From assembly GCA_947000775.1 (NCBI GenBank), contig CAMQGK010000567.1:17251501-17315500 (forward strand): 64,000 nt of DNA, in the 5' to 3' direction. This DNA is from Pterois miles (lineage: Eukaryota > Chordata > Actinopteri > Perciformes > Scorpaenidae). The notes below the pieces were generated by a model, which worked only from the letters and a program-made list of their open reading frames with translations, searched no databases and was not told the DNA's origin. The stretch's first letter is position 1. Every line of letters starts with the position of its first letter. The position numbers and the translations under genes are program-made. Positions 12,506-25,000 of the stretch are shown here, piece by piece.

Positions 12506-13515
12506 AGTGGAGATGGGGCCGAGGACGGCGGGGCAGGAGGAGGGCTGCACGGAGCATCGACAATGAACCCACACCAGAGGGAGTGCTCCTATTGTACAAG
12601 TCCTGTGTGTGTGACTGGGTGAAGAGGGAGTGTGTGTGTGTGTGCACACTGGAGCTTCTGTAGTGAAGCAGTGTTTAAAAAACGCTGAAGAGCCCGAAGA
12701 GGTGACTGAGAGGTGAGCAGTTTGTCTGAAAGAGGAAGGTACAGAGAGAGGAGAAGAAATTTAAGATGCATATGACCTCTGCTCTACCAACTGTGGTGTC
12801 TCCTGGCATTTGGCCAAGCTCGGATGCACCTATTTCCACAAAGCAGAAACCCTCAGCTACCTGCTATGACTGCTCCCACTGATGCATATTTATACTGATA
12901 TTGTAAACCTTGTACAATAGTTCAATGAGCATAACAGTTGGCATCATTTACGCAGCGATACTGATGTGATAATTGTGGCATCTGTGATTGGGAGGTGAAT
13001 AATTCTGGCAGCCGTTGGTAAGTTTGTGTATCTGTCTATGTGTGTGTGCGTGCCTGTAGGTGTGCCAGGCCCCCACCATAGGTATCCACGGAGATCTCCG
13101 GACTGAAATATTCATTCTTGTTTGCTCGCCCAGACAGTGTGGTCCTAATTGCAGCATCAGAAAGCTCCACCTCTTCCTCTCTTCTGTCTTGGCTGCTGTG
13201 GAGACAAACCTCATCTGGGAGCACAATGCCTGTGTAAGTATGTATGTTTATGTGTATGTGTGAGTGTGTGTGAGCGTATGTGCGTGCATCCTCCTACATA
13301 CGTCCTCCTTTCTAGGAGGTTGATGGGTAGATTTGTGCTTTGCTCCCACACTTTCATTCACAAATGCATAAAAACACATTTTCAAGGAGCGTTTGTCAAA
13401 TTCATTCATCTAATTCGCCTGCGTGTCACATTTTCTGTGTATCTTCAGCTTCATGCCTCGTTCACTCTGCTTGCAGTGTTGGAGTTGGGTCGACTATTGA
13501 TCTCTCTGTCAACAT

Positions 13516-13547
13516 GTCTGTCTGTCTGTCTGTCTGTCGATCTGTCG
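13516..13547. repeat. (CTGT)n short tandem repeat
   Basis: Several tandem CTGT units followed by diverged CTGTCG/CTGTCGG copies. Confidence 0.85.
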
Positions 13548-13649
13548 GTCCACAGGGTGTGTGTGTGTGTGAAGCTCTGGAGTTTTTCATCAGTTCCCGT
13601 GCCAACCCGACCCGTGCCTGGCCAAGCTGAACCATCTTGTGGGATTTTT

Positions 13650-13765
13650 GGCTTTTAATTATAGTAAGAGAGGATTAATTATGGCAGTGGAAACAAGGGG
13701 CCATGCATTATTGATGCTATGAGTGAAGGGCTGGAGGGGGTAGAGGGTGCTAATTAAATCACTGC
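13650..13765. promoter_or_regulatory. Candidate homeodomain-rich regulatory element
   Basis: Contains TTTTAATTATAG, GGATTAATTATGG and GCTAATTAAATC within about 115 bases, plus CATGCATTATTGATG. Repeat-free and motif-dense; no coding frame. Enhancer role is inference. Confidence 0.3.
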
Positions 13766-14508
13766 CCTACTGCCACGTCCTCCTCTGTCTCTGCCTCCAC
13801 CATGTCTTCCACCTGCTACATCTCTGACACCCCACCCTACACCCTACTTTACTGCTCACACCCACCCACATGTGTATTGTCACTCACACTCAGCTCTGTT
13901 ATCATTTCTCATACTGTTTTTATTTCTACTACTTATTTTTTTAAGTCTACCTCACTGAGATCTCCAAATCAAAGTTTGAATCTACCCTCACCTTTGCAGG
14001 AATCTCACACCCACTCAGTGCTTCCTTCATTCTCCTCATGTATCAGAGCCTTTTCTCTCTGTCTCCCTCGTATCTCTTGCATGCTGCCACATCTTGTTGA
14101 TAGTGATTGGTACATCAATTCAATGTCCCACAGTGGTGACACGTTTTAAATTTACTTCCATCCTAAATGAGTGCCTTGGTTTCAATTTCAACCCCCATTA
14201 GGAAAGCTCCCTCCAGTCATCATGGGATGAGCCTCTTTGAGAGCCAAATGTAACAAAAGGCTGCCATCTACTGGACTTTATTCACCTTTTATCATTTCAT
14301 ATTTTTTTTTAAGTCATTATGCCTGAACATATTATGACAAAATAGAATACAACACAAATGTGATAAAATAAATTAATAAATATAAATAAATAAATTGAAT
14401 AACTGATTACATAAATATCAACTCATAGGATACATAGCTGATAAATTCATGTCAGAGGATACTTTATACAAATAAAAAAAACATGTGGCATAGGTAGCCT
14501 GGTGCACC

Positions 14509-14826
14509 TGATTCGACGAGAAGAAGAAGAAGATCAACCTTTATTAGTCCCACTAGGGACACTTTTTACACTCTGTTGTATACACAGTACATGCAGGACC
14601 ATAAACATGCATCAAATGGAGAGATGTCAGAGTGAGGGGGCTGCTCCTGACAAGCGCAGTTGGGGGTTTGGTGTCTTGCTCAGGGGCACCTCGGCAGTGC
14701 CCAAGAGGTAAACTGGCACCTCTCCAGCTACCAGTTCACACTCAGTTCTTGGTCCATGTCGGGACTTGAACCCATGACCCTCCGGTTCCCAAGCCAACTC
14801 CCTACAGACTGAGCTACTGCCGCCCC
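14509..14826 (-). mobile_element. tRNA-derived SINE, minus strand
   Basis: Read on the minus strand from 14826 the element starts GGGGCGGCAGTAGCTCAGTC, with a pol III A box (TAGCTCAGTCTG) and, about 45 bases on, a B box (GGTTCAAGTCC). It then continues into the conserved fish SINE body with the GGCACTGCCGAGG word and ends near TAGTGGGACTAATAAAGG followed by a CTT-type simple tail. Both internal promoter boxes look intact. Confidence 0.8.
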
Positions 14827-14832
14827 ACAAAC

Positions 14833-15080
14833 AAAAACTACAACTTCTTAATGTTTGGGCGAAAAAAATTTCTTTAAGTTTAGACTGCAAAACTTCACTT
14901 TTTTATGTTTAGACAAAAAAAAACTTAACCTCTATAGGTTTAGACCAAGAAACCCTACAATTTCTTTAAATTTAGACAACAAAACTTCACTTCTTTAGGT
15001 TTAGGCAACAAAACGCCATTTCTTTAGGTTTTGGCAACAAAACTACAACATCTTTAGGTTTAGGCAAAAAAAACAAACAA
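14833..15080. repeat. Degenerate minisatellite, unit about 30-40 bp
   Basis: Roughly seven tandem copies of a unit built around TTCTTTAGGTTTAGGCAACA and AAAACT. Copies differ by several bases and short A-runs. The same TTAGGTTTAGG-AACAAAACT words occur dispersed near 24.8, 29.4, 31.55 and 37.67 kb. Confidence 0.75.
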
Positions 15081-16512
15081 AAAAATAACAGTTAAGTACC
15101 GGTACAGGGAAATCATCATGTTTTGGATTAAAATATTTATTATAAAAACATTTACAAGGGCCTTCCATTTGGAGTTAAGTTATCATCTTTTAATCAATTA
15201 CTTGTAAATTGTTGCTTCATTTATTTCCAGGAATAAGTGCAACTTTTTCTTCTGGATCTCTTCTGGTATTTTAAGTAATAAGATTAGTGAGTTTTTATTC
15301 AGGTACTGTATAAGCTCAGCGTGTTGTCTGTACTTACACTATATGAAAAATGCCACTTCTTTTGTGTTGCTAGAACTCTGTTTAAGATTAAACTGACCAA
15401 AATAAATAGTAAAAAAAATGAAATTCAAGTAAATTAATTGTTGAAAAATAATGCATTGTAGGACATTTCACTGAATCAGGGCCTTTTCTTGCCATTCACC
15501 AGGACATTACATGCATAAATATGCATGAAAAGTATCTGTGTAATACATTATATTATCGAGCAAAGTTTCCTGCACTTTTTCCTAATTGCAGTTTGAAGAT
15601 GCATCAGGTAAAACTTTAATAAAACTACTTAGAACATTAAGAAATTAGTTTAGGTCTCGACTCTAATACTACACTATGAAATAAAATGATTAGAATCCTT
15701 CACAAATTTGATTTCAATTTTTGGTATTTTTAAATTAATTTTAATCCAATTTAGATACACCAATACATTTCCTCATTGGAAATGCATAATGTTATCTAAA
15801 ATACACATTTTAGTTGTCTGCCCATGCAGGTCTTCACACATTCCCCCTCTAAAAAACTGAGTTGCGTCTAGAAGGGAGCTCACAAATTGTGAAATTCAGG
15901 CCAGTTACTTTATGAACCATTTTCCACTTAGGTAAACCTTGTAAAGAAAAATAACTAAAATTGCCTTAGACTGGCTATTGCACATTTCAAATAATTAAAC
16001 ATCTGTCATGTGTTTTGTTGTCTATCTTTGCTGAAGGACAGCTGTGCAGTGAGTGAAAGGAGCAGTTGTGAGTTCATGTTGCAGAAGGACCTCGGCAGGA
16101 TCCCAGCAAGGTCTGATGGTGGTCTTTAGAGCCCAGTTTGGGAACCACACCTTCTGTTTCTTTCTTTTTAAATTTCCACATTGATGCTATAACTAGTCTT
16201 CTTATCTATCGTCCTTCTTGTTGTCTTTTCTTATGTCTCTTAGTCTTGTTATTTTCTCTCTAAATTCTCAGAGTCCCATCGTGCGCTGTGTTGTCCCAAC
16301 ACATTCCAGATGGATATTGGTTCCCTGGCGTCTCACGCTGAAATGATAACAAGCTGAGTAGGTAATCCCCTGTCTGTCCCTTTGTTTCTCTGTCATATTT
16401 CTATGTACAGCAAAGAAGAAACCCTCCTTTAATCAGACAACCCAGTGTAAAGTCAAACATCCACCCTGCTGAAACTGAAATTGCATAGTAATAATAACAA
16501 TGATAGCAATAA

Positions 16513-16514
<2 letters not shown>

Positions 16515-16596
<82 letters not shown>
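16515..16596. repeat. (TA)n microsatellite
   Basis: About 80 bases of pure TA repeat; likely unstable and cruciform-prone. Confidence 0.95.
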
Positions 16597-16600
<4 letters not shown>

Positions 16601-17678
16601 GGAAATGTATTAAATAATTTTCCCGTTACTGGGAAATAGTATAATATAATTATTAAATAAAGTTTATAATAGAGTAATTTTCAATAAATTTTGAGGTAAA
16701 TATTGGCAATAATTAAAAAAGAAATTATAAATGCGTTTTTTGCTAATTATCACCTAATTACCATGAAACAACAAACAGGATAGTTCATAAGTAGGATAAA
16801 TTAGAAAGTGTCATAATAAAAAGCCTGGGTATAAATCAGAACAACAGGAAGTCCAGTAGGAAGTCAGGAAGTCCAGTTTTAGGAACTCACACGGTGGCTG
16901 TAGTTGTGGCTGACCTCTGACCTCTGGATGGAGGCAAAGAGAACAAAATAATCAATAAAATAGCATTTACATGGCACACAATTTTCTGAACTGTAATTAC
17001 ACCAACAGGACGGTAGATGGTGTGCGTGCATCCTCCATCACCAACACAGTGCAACACAACTACAGCTGATACTGAAACTGGCAGTGCAGCTTTCCCAGGT
17101 GTATAATGTGACTGTTCATGCAGGCAATGCCTGTTAATTGTGTGATGCTATGTTATATAACCAGCTGGAGGGGGATGAGTGAGGAGTAAAGTGTTGAATG
17201 ACAGTTGGTGCCCCTCAACAGAATTACAGGACACCTGCTACTACGGTACAAAGCCTCTCTGTCATCCTGATTAATGGACAATTTCACCTTTTACATCGAT
17301 GTTTGTCCCTGAAATCCTTCCTCTGAAGGTATCAGCTTATTACAACTGCAGCACCTGGCAGGTACACAGAATTAGGATAGTATTAAAGAGTGGAGTCTAT
17401 TAATATTTGTGATCTGTTTTTTTTCCCAATATTGGCTTGTTCCTTCTATTTTGAGTTAATTTAGAATACATACCCAGAATGCATTTGCTCTTTACAGGAG
17501 GTCAGGTGTCATCTTCAGGGGGTCTGAGGGGCCCGTGAGCCTCTTTAACAACAGGGAGGTTTTTGTCAGTTCATGCTCCACCGATGGTCACATGGTGCAA
17601 GATGCCCTGTTTATGAGTAGATAGAATTACACACTTTTTCCTAATCTGTCTTTGGAGCTGGTTCGGAGTGTCTCCAGC

Positions 17679-17680
<2 letters not shown>

Positions 17681-17722
<42 letters not shown>
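17681..17722. repeat. (TG)n microsatellite
   Basis: Pure TG/CA tract of about 42 bases. Confidence 0.95.
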
Positions 17723-17723
<1 letters not shown>

Positions 17724-19417
17724 ATGTGCACATCACACATTTTGTACAGCGTGTCCCTGCTTGCTGCTGGAGTTATTATCATGCTCCAAGTTCTCAGGCG
17801 GCAACTGCAATCCATCTTTGAGAGGTTTTTCCTCTGGTTCTGCCAGCACAGCGATTTGGTGACATGCCTGACACGAAATGTATAAACGCAGTGAAGCGCA
17901 ATAGAAAAAAAATAGAAGCAGGCACATTTGAGCTTTCATATATAGATGGGTTTAACTGCAATATCTGTAAATACACGAGTAGAGCTGGTGACACATCAGG
18001 CTTAATTAGAGGTACAAACAAATACAGACACTCCCAGGGGTATTCAAACCCACAAACAGAGCAGAGAGGCTGGTTACATAACAATCTACAAATAACAGAT
18101 CAAACATGAACAAATTAATTAAAGGCAGCATCGGGACATTGGAAATATCAAGATCAGTTGACACAGAACATAATAGTTGTTTCTTTGTTAATCCATCTAG
18201 GCACAAATGAGTTTGTGAAGAATATCCATTTGGTTTCCAATTAGAGCAATTTGTTCTACTTGTCAGTGTGTAAGCAGTGTGGAGTAATGTTGTTGTTAAT
18301 ATGACAGACGGCCTGAGGAATTTACAATGCCTGGCTGCTCTGACACTTCTGAAAGCTTACCTGACAATTTGTCTCCCTAGTAATCTGTACAGCAGAGCGG
18401 GAGGCTGCTCGTGTTTGTGGTGCAAGATTTTTTTTTTTTTAATTTCTATATTGCTTTGTCAAAGTGTTTTCCTTCTCCATATAACACAAAGAGCTTCACG
18501 TTTTAATCTAACCTAACCCCAACTGCTCTTGTGACAAGCTGGGAGGGCAGAGCAACCTACCAGGAGTACATATTGTTGGATTTGCCCAAGAACAGAATGT
18601 GTTGTCTGAATAAAATCAAATTTACTGGTGCCCTAAAGCTGATCTTCTGGTGCTCTAATCCAACCAGTATGTATTAGGATGTGTGCTAATATCCTTTTCT
18701 AGAAATCATTGCATGTGCATCACAGTTATTTAAGTATTTTCTTATCTACAGTGCAGTGCTGCACATAGCCCACAAGTTGACGCTGTCTATGGTAGCAACC
18801 TCTTTTCTGACCAATTGTAATTAGATCACTGATTTTATTCTTCTTTTTTGTAAACATGCTTGATTTCATCTTTGTATTTATTTGTAGTTACTTTCCTCAC
18901 TAAATCTGCAAACCAAAGCTTATTTTGCCAGTGAATTGTGATTATTTTTGGAGATTAAATCTCATTTTATTTTGGAGTCTCGGATCACAGCTGATCTTCA
19001 TGTACCAGACTTGCTTGTTTAGTCTGTGTTTGACTATTTTCTTGTTCTTGCCTGTGTTATCATAGCTAGTGCCTCCAAAAATTGTTAATTCGGGTTGAAT
19101 AGCAAACTCTGTATAGTGATAGAAAACTTGTGGAGAATAGAAACTTAATTGTCCAAATGGAGAAAGTTTTCCATGGGCCTTAAACATACAGTACATTGAA
19201 GCGATATACAGGTCTGCATATGCTAATAAAATATTTTAAAACATACTTGGAAAAGGAAGCCTGCAGGAAACTAGGAGATGGAGAAAAGGTTTTCTTTAAA
19301 GAAAATCATGCTTAACTTCTTACCTTGCTGCAGTGGCATAAGTGTGCTCCAGGAAACCATGACTTCATTGGATTTCTTTGCATTTGCTGTCAATATTTTG
19401 GGCTCTTCTGATATTAA

Positions 19418-19947
19418 AGGGATAGTGGGGTTGTATGAGCTACATATCCATAGTCAGTATATTACCTACAGTAGATGACAGTTGGGATACCTCCAGTTTG
19501 GAGAAGCAGACGCGAGGAGCCAAAACCACCAGACTAAAAAGAGTAATTTTACTTCACAGAACACAGAATTTGCTGATCTAACGCTGCCTTGATAAATTAG
19601 TTTGTTTGTGTTATTGTGTGACTTTGGTTAGTTTGGATTCACCGAAGTCACACAGTAGCCACACAACTCCCGTGTTCTGTGAGCTGAATTTACAGTGTTT
19701 TTCAATGGTGTCTGGTGGCTTTGGCGAGTGCGTAGATAGATACAATGCCTTCAGTTCCCCATCCGAAAGGGCTGTCTGATGGCAAGATAATGTGGTAAAA
19801 ATATTCTTAATATAAGGTGCACTTATACTGATGTAGATTTTTTTCTCCAAACTGGGGGACGTGCCGATGGGCATCTGCTGTAGGTAATACACTGACTGTG
19901 GATAAGTAACCCATACGACCCCACTTCAAAACACCTGAACTATCCCT
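19418..19947. mobile_element. MITE with TTAA target duplication (family A, copy 1)
   Basis: Bounded by TTAA on both sides (19414-19417 and 19948-19951). The ends are AGGGATAG and CTATCCCT, and subterminal GGGGTTGTATGAG pairs with CATACGACCCC. The left arm lacks the GTTTTGAAG segment found in other copies. It has no transposase frame. TTAA duplication fits piggyBac or Kolobok-type elements. Copies 2 and 3 are at 28397 and 59677. Confidence 0.75.
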
Positions 19948-20728
19948 TTAAGCCATGTGTCTTGCTGGCAGTTTTCAGCATATTTGTACAAATCATTCAT
20001 TCAGATTCAGTCCTGAATCTGCATCTTTTTTTTTGTTGGATGGAGAACAAATGAACTGGGGTACACCTGTATTTTTATTATATCCTTCTCAGAATCAGAA
20101 TCTCTAATTCATAAAAAAAGACTGCTCATCGCTTCCTGATCGGCCAGGCTCTTCAATAAATAAAAAAAATTCTCAGTTTAACATTTCATTATTTGACAAT
20201 TGCTCATTCACTGGTTTCATTGAATGCTGGACTTGTCGTGAGCCGTTTTTTTAAACAGAGCTATTACACATTTCTCATGATGCATTGCGCAATTCCCTCC
20301 GAAGTTATGCAACCGCTTTGGCAACAAAATCAAATGGCAGCGAGTGACTGAAAAAGGTTTAATTTCTTCAGAAGCATTCAGCAACTACTTATGCAGTCTG
20401 TATTTAGTCTAGCTTGAAATAAACCTTTCAGAGATGCAATAATGAGCTGCCACCTGCAGGCATGTGGAGGAGGGTGCTTTGCTTTTATACAGGAGTGGCT
20501 TTGTATTAGAGTAAACCTCCCAGAAAACTCCTTTAAAATCAAATCATCACTGAATCACTGAATAAATAACATGCTGTAATACATGTTTGGCTTGCTCTGA
20601 CCGGCGGGATAAACACTAGTTTAATGTGTTTCTGGACTCCATACACACAAGTTGCACTCCCAGGGAACTATATATACCTTGACCTTCCTCTCTGTTCTGC
20701 CCACTAAGCCCCTCCGGCCACCTCACTC

Positions 20729-20766
20729 TTCCTCCTCCTCCTCCTCCTCCTCCTCTTCCTCCTCCA
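20729..20766. repeat. (TCC)n repeat
   Basis: About twelve TCC/GGA units with one TTCC interruption, about 1.1 kb upstream of the ppp1r1b start codon. Confidence 0.9.
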
Positions 20767-21385
20767 CCACTCCAGCTATCTCCTTCATTCCATCCCATGC
20801 CAAAGCTCAACAGTGCCCTGAGGCCAAATCCACCACTCTTCACTGCTGTCCAAATCCCTCGGCCATGTGAGTGAAATAACAGCAAGGCCCTGATAATAGT
20901 ACTGGAACATGGCCTCCTCTCTCTATTCGCTTTACGTTGCCATCAATAATCTGCCTCGCTCCTCTCTCATGCACCACTGTCTGTCTGCATCTTTGCATTT
21001 AAAGATCTTGATGTCCCTTTTCCTCTGTTGCTCTATTATTAAGTTTCTCATTAGATTTATCATGCTGTTTACAGGTTAAAAACAGTTTAATGCCTCAGTT
21101 ATTGATGAATCTCTACAGGATGGAAGACAAATGGACAGCCCGAGCATTTAACCTGTAAAAAGTCATTGAAAATCATTGGTCATAGCATCACATGTAACAC
21201 CACCAAGCCTAATAAATCTATGTACATTCCCACTGTGCTACTCCACACATCTCTCCTCTTGTTTATCCCTCCATCCCTCTCTCAGCATAAATCTCTCATT
21301 CACAAATAGAGGCCAAAAGAGGCTCAGCTGATGTGATGAGATTATTTTTTTCTGATTACAAATCAACCTCAGCTTAGATAGCTCG

Positions 21386-21405
21386 AAAAAAAAAAAAAAA
21401 AAAAA
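21386..21405. repeat. A20 homopolymer
   Basis: Twenty consecutive A upstream of ppp1r1b; it lies in a CT-rich promoter-proximal region. Confidence 0.9.
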
Positions 21406-21589
21406 CACAGCCGCTTCCCCTCCACCCCTGTTACATCCTCTTTCCTCTCCTCCCCTATTGACATTGGCCCGTCCCCCTCTCTCCTGATATCTCCACCTTC
21501 TTTTGGACCTTGATCCCTCCCCCTCCACCCTCCTCCCCACCCACTTCTCTCCCTCACAGCCACATCTGAGGACGTCTTTCATTCACTCC

Positions 21590-21861
21590 AGCTGAACAGG
21601 TTGTAAAGGAAGGGGAGGAAGAGGGAGAACAGGAGAGGTAGAGGAGAAACTGGCGGAGAGGGAAAGACAGGAGGTGAAAAAGAGAGTGCTCAGTTTGTTG
21701 TTTTTTCCTGAGAGAAGAAGGGAGTCAGAGGGTGTGAAGGAGTGAGGCAGGAGAGAGGTGACAAGTGTTCAGGAGTGGGAGGTTCCTCCAGGGAGGTTAC
21801 AGTGATCTTCGGCTGCAACCCCTCCTCTCCGCTGGGAGTCAGACCCCCAGGATCCAGAGCC
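21590..21861 (+). promoter_or_regulatory. ppp1r1b: ppp1r1b promoter-proximal region and 5' UTR (bounds estimated)
   Basis: A CT-rich stretch (21415-21570) switches at about 21600 to a purine-rich AGGAGAGG-type sequence that runs to the start codon, a common look for a 5' UTR. The start context is GAGCCATGG, a strong Kozak match. No TATA box or initiator could be fixed. Confidence 0.35.
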
Positions 21862-22083
21862 ATGGAGCCCTCTGTGTCGGCCGAGGTCGAGGGGGAACCC
21901 AAGGAGAGGAAGAAGATCCAATTTGCTGTGTCCACCGAGGTCGAGGGGGAGCCCAAGGAGAGGAAGAAGATCCAATTCGCTGTGTCCACCGAGGTCGAGG
22001 GGGAGCCCAAGGAGAGGAAGAAGATCCAATTCGCTGTGCCGGCCTCTGTGGCCACCAACCTGGACCCTCGGCAAGTGGAGATG
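21862..22083 (+). CDS. ppp1r1b: ppp1r1b coding exon 1 (PP1-docking triplication)
   Basis: Encodes residues 1-74. It begins MEPSVSAEVEGEPKERKKIQ and ends LDPRQVEM at a GTGAGC donor, the same exon boundary as human. Human reaches KKIQF by residue 11; here three 18-residue units precede the canonical VPA junction. Confidence 0.95.
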
Positions 22084-25000
22084 GTGAGCAGGCAGTGGAC
22101 AGATTGTGACCCATGCAGGGACAAATCAATTATGTGTTTCTGAGGATACAGTTTTAGCTCTGACTTGTGTTTGATTTAAATTTTAAGTCTAAGCGTAATT
22201 TCTCATCGGCTAATCACTCGAGCTGTCCCCTCTTAGTCGATTGGTTGACTGACTGGACGATTTGATCTTAGCTGACTAAGATCTCTTTAGTCATATTTTA
22301 TACTTTTTCCACGCTGAATGACTTATTTCAAAGAAACTTGAGCACATCTAAAGTGGTGCTTTCGTGTGATTCCTTGTGGAGGAACTTTTTACAGATTTGA
22401 CGATAAAATCAACTATCGGTTAGTCAACAATATCTTCTGACTGTTAGATTTTCTTTCTACTCATTCCCCCTCTGCCTTCCACTCAGCCATTCAAAGGGAG
22501 GCGTTGTTTAGTGTAGCTATAAAGTGCTGCACTATTACTTACAAATGTCTCCACTTAAGAGCATCTTCAAGCTGCATCACCTTCATTCTGCTTCTTTTCA
22601 TTTCTGACAAGTTGCTCATGTAGGGCTCGTCTGCCACACGTTTGAGAAATTCTGATGACATTTCCCTCTCGCTGTTTCCTCATGAGATTAGTGCCTCACT
22701 GTCATGAACAACATGAAACATGAAGCCTTTGACATTTTGTCGGTCATGCTGCCACTGTCAATAATTACTTTTTTTACTTTTTTTTGTCTTTGGGTGCTTG
22801 TCACTCTTTGAATTTGAGTGGCCTCCGTCATCTGACTGAGCTTCAGTCTTGCTTTGCCAGAGGTGTCTTATGACTGACTCAGCATTCTGTGAAATGCTCA
22901 TTTTTGACAGGAAATCTCTGATCTTTCATTTTTTGGGCTCCAGTGCTGATGGCTCTTATTTTAGAGCAGGGGAAAGTGGGCCAAAGTAGGAACCGTTTGG
23001 TAGATCGAGGCCAATGGCTCATCCCTCCTGAGAGCTCCAGGAGAGATGGGGCAGGGAAAGCAAAAGAGAGATGTGCTATATGAGAGAAAAAGACACCGTG
23101 GGTTCACCTGTCTGAGGTCAGCTCCCTCAGTAACTGGCCTTGTTTCACACCTTGCTTTTAAAGAGCCTTTTGATGAACCAGAGATGCCTAACCATGCTCC
23201 TGACTGATCATCATACTGTACACTCTTATAACAAGTTTGTTTGAGTGTGAGAAAGAGTGATAATTGCACTTTCACAAAGCAAATCTTTTTTACAGGCTTT
23301 CCTTGAATCAAGTGTGACTTTCTAGCCTTACACTACCGGCTTTAAGATAATTTTTGTCGCAAAACAAGTCTCACGTTCTCATTTGAGACACTAATACTGA
23401 GTTATGACTTGCTAAAATGGAAATGTTTTGCAACACTTCACAAGACACTTGCTCTCCTCCTCCCCCTCTTATTTTCTCTATCTCTCATGCCCCATCATCA
23501 CGCTCTGAACTCTATCATCTCTTCCAAGAAACCACAGGATATCAATCTGCCATATGTGAGCTTCATATATTGAAAAAATTATCTCCTCTCCGTCTGGTTT
23601 GGGGAGGGCGTTATTGCTCAGTCACCTTATGGTCAAACAGTGATCAGTTATATTTAGGCTGGATCTCCTCCAGCAGGCCGACCTTGGCCTTTATGCCTTC
23701 AGATAGTTTGCTGAACCTTCTGTGTCAGCTTGGTGCTTCTGTTTGGGAGTTTATTCAAACACTTAGGTGTTTCAAGAGCATGAAAAATATAAAGCCTCAG
23801 GTTTGTTGTTCTATTTTGAGGTTGTTTATATGTGATTGTGTGTGCAGGTGAATGAATGTTGCGCTGAAGGGGAGTATGGGAAACCGAAGGGCGTTCAGGG
23901 AAGGATGTGTTTATGTGTGTTTAAAAGCAGATATCATCTACCCGAGGCTGATGGGAGTCTCCAGGGACATGTGGGCGGCAGGAGGAACAGTTAACAGCAC
24001 TCATTTCATCCCCTCCCACAACAATTACTGTCGCCCACAAGTCCGTCTTTGCTAATGAGTTGTAATGACTCTACCGTTCCTCCGAACTTGTTACACAACC
24101 AGTGACTCCTCCTTATATTGTTCTTTCCGATGGCATTTAAACCCCTTAAATCGCTATCGACCGGGCCTTGTTACTATGGAGACGGGCTGCACAACTATGT
24201 CGCCCAAAGCTCCCCCACAGTTGGCATCTAAAAGGTCAACTTTAATGGACAGCTCTGTCTGTCTGATAGGTTGTTTACGTCGGCGCTATTGACATGTTAG
24301 TGGATATCTATGTGTGAATGCTCGTTGATGGGTTGGGTGTTGATGTGAGAGACGCTTCCATTCCTCCTACTCAGTGAAATATTGCACATTGTGGGAGAAA
24401 AGAGCAGCTATTTATACATGTCTCAAAGGTGTAAGATATGCTCGCTCCAAAACTCCAAAACAATATATTTGACTTTCATGTCTGCAAGGTCTACAATAAA
24501 AAAAAAAAAAAAACCTCTAATTTTTCCCTATTGGTATTCAGCTATGCAGACTGTCTTGGTTTTATTTAAGGGTTGAGATAATTGTTGCTTGCATCTCTAT
24601 CTATTGTAGGTGAGCTGATAGTTAACAATGTCCAGGTGTAACATATCCTTATATAACGGTTTGTATGATATTCTACGAAAAGTAGAATAGCATTTTTCGT
24701 GCGTTTTCATACAAATATTTAGCACTATTTGTAATTTCTGATTGTTACATGCATTTCAAATAAACTTCCATCTTCACAGGAAACAACTTGGTTAGGTTTA
24801 GGAAAAGATTGGGTTAAAATAACTACGCTTGAAATAATTGGTTAGATGAAATACTTGGTTAAGTTTAGGCAACAAAACTATTTAGTTAGGTTCAGGAAAA
24901 TATCATCGTCAAGGTATTGGAACGCAGAGCTGGTTTCACATGGGACACGAACGCCGGTGTCCTGGGCGAAAGTCTGGTGTTTTTTTACCCACCCATACAC

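Larger units (their letters stand above)
10170..21590. other. Intergenic DNA between divergent neurod2 and ppp1r1b
   Basis: No protein gene is supported. The longest frames (for example 13149-13658 plus and 10788-11231 minus) run through microsatellites or lack family features. The first half (10.2-14.2 kb) is largely repeat-free and includes enhancer-like motif clusters. From 14.5 kb onward it carries a SINE, a minisatellite, a TA microsatellite and a MITE, with otherwise AT-rich unremarkable DNA at 15.1-16.5, 17.8-19.4 and 19.95-20.7 kb. Since both flanking genes are neuronal in other vertebrates, shared enhancers are plausible (inference). Confidence 0.6.

Noticed and set aside
13149..13658. 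169-codon plus-strand frame
   Set aside because: Rich in Cys/Val/Ser from GT and CTGT repeats; no family resemblance.
14509..14826. Functional tRNA gene on the minus strand
   Set aside because: A and B boxes are present but no cloverleaf acceptor stem closes, and the tRNA-like head continues into a SINE body.
21690..22124. 144-codon minus-strand frame with three repeated segments
   Set aside because: It is antisense to the 54-bp tandem units of ppp1r1b exon 1. Because the unit length is a multiple of three, several frames stay open.
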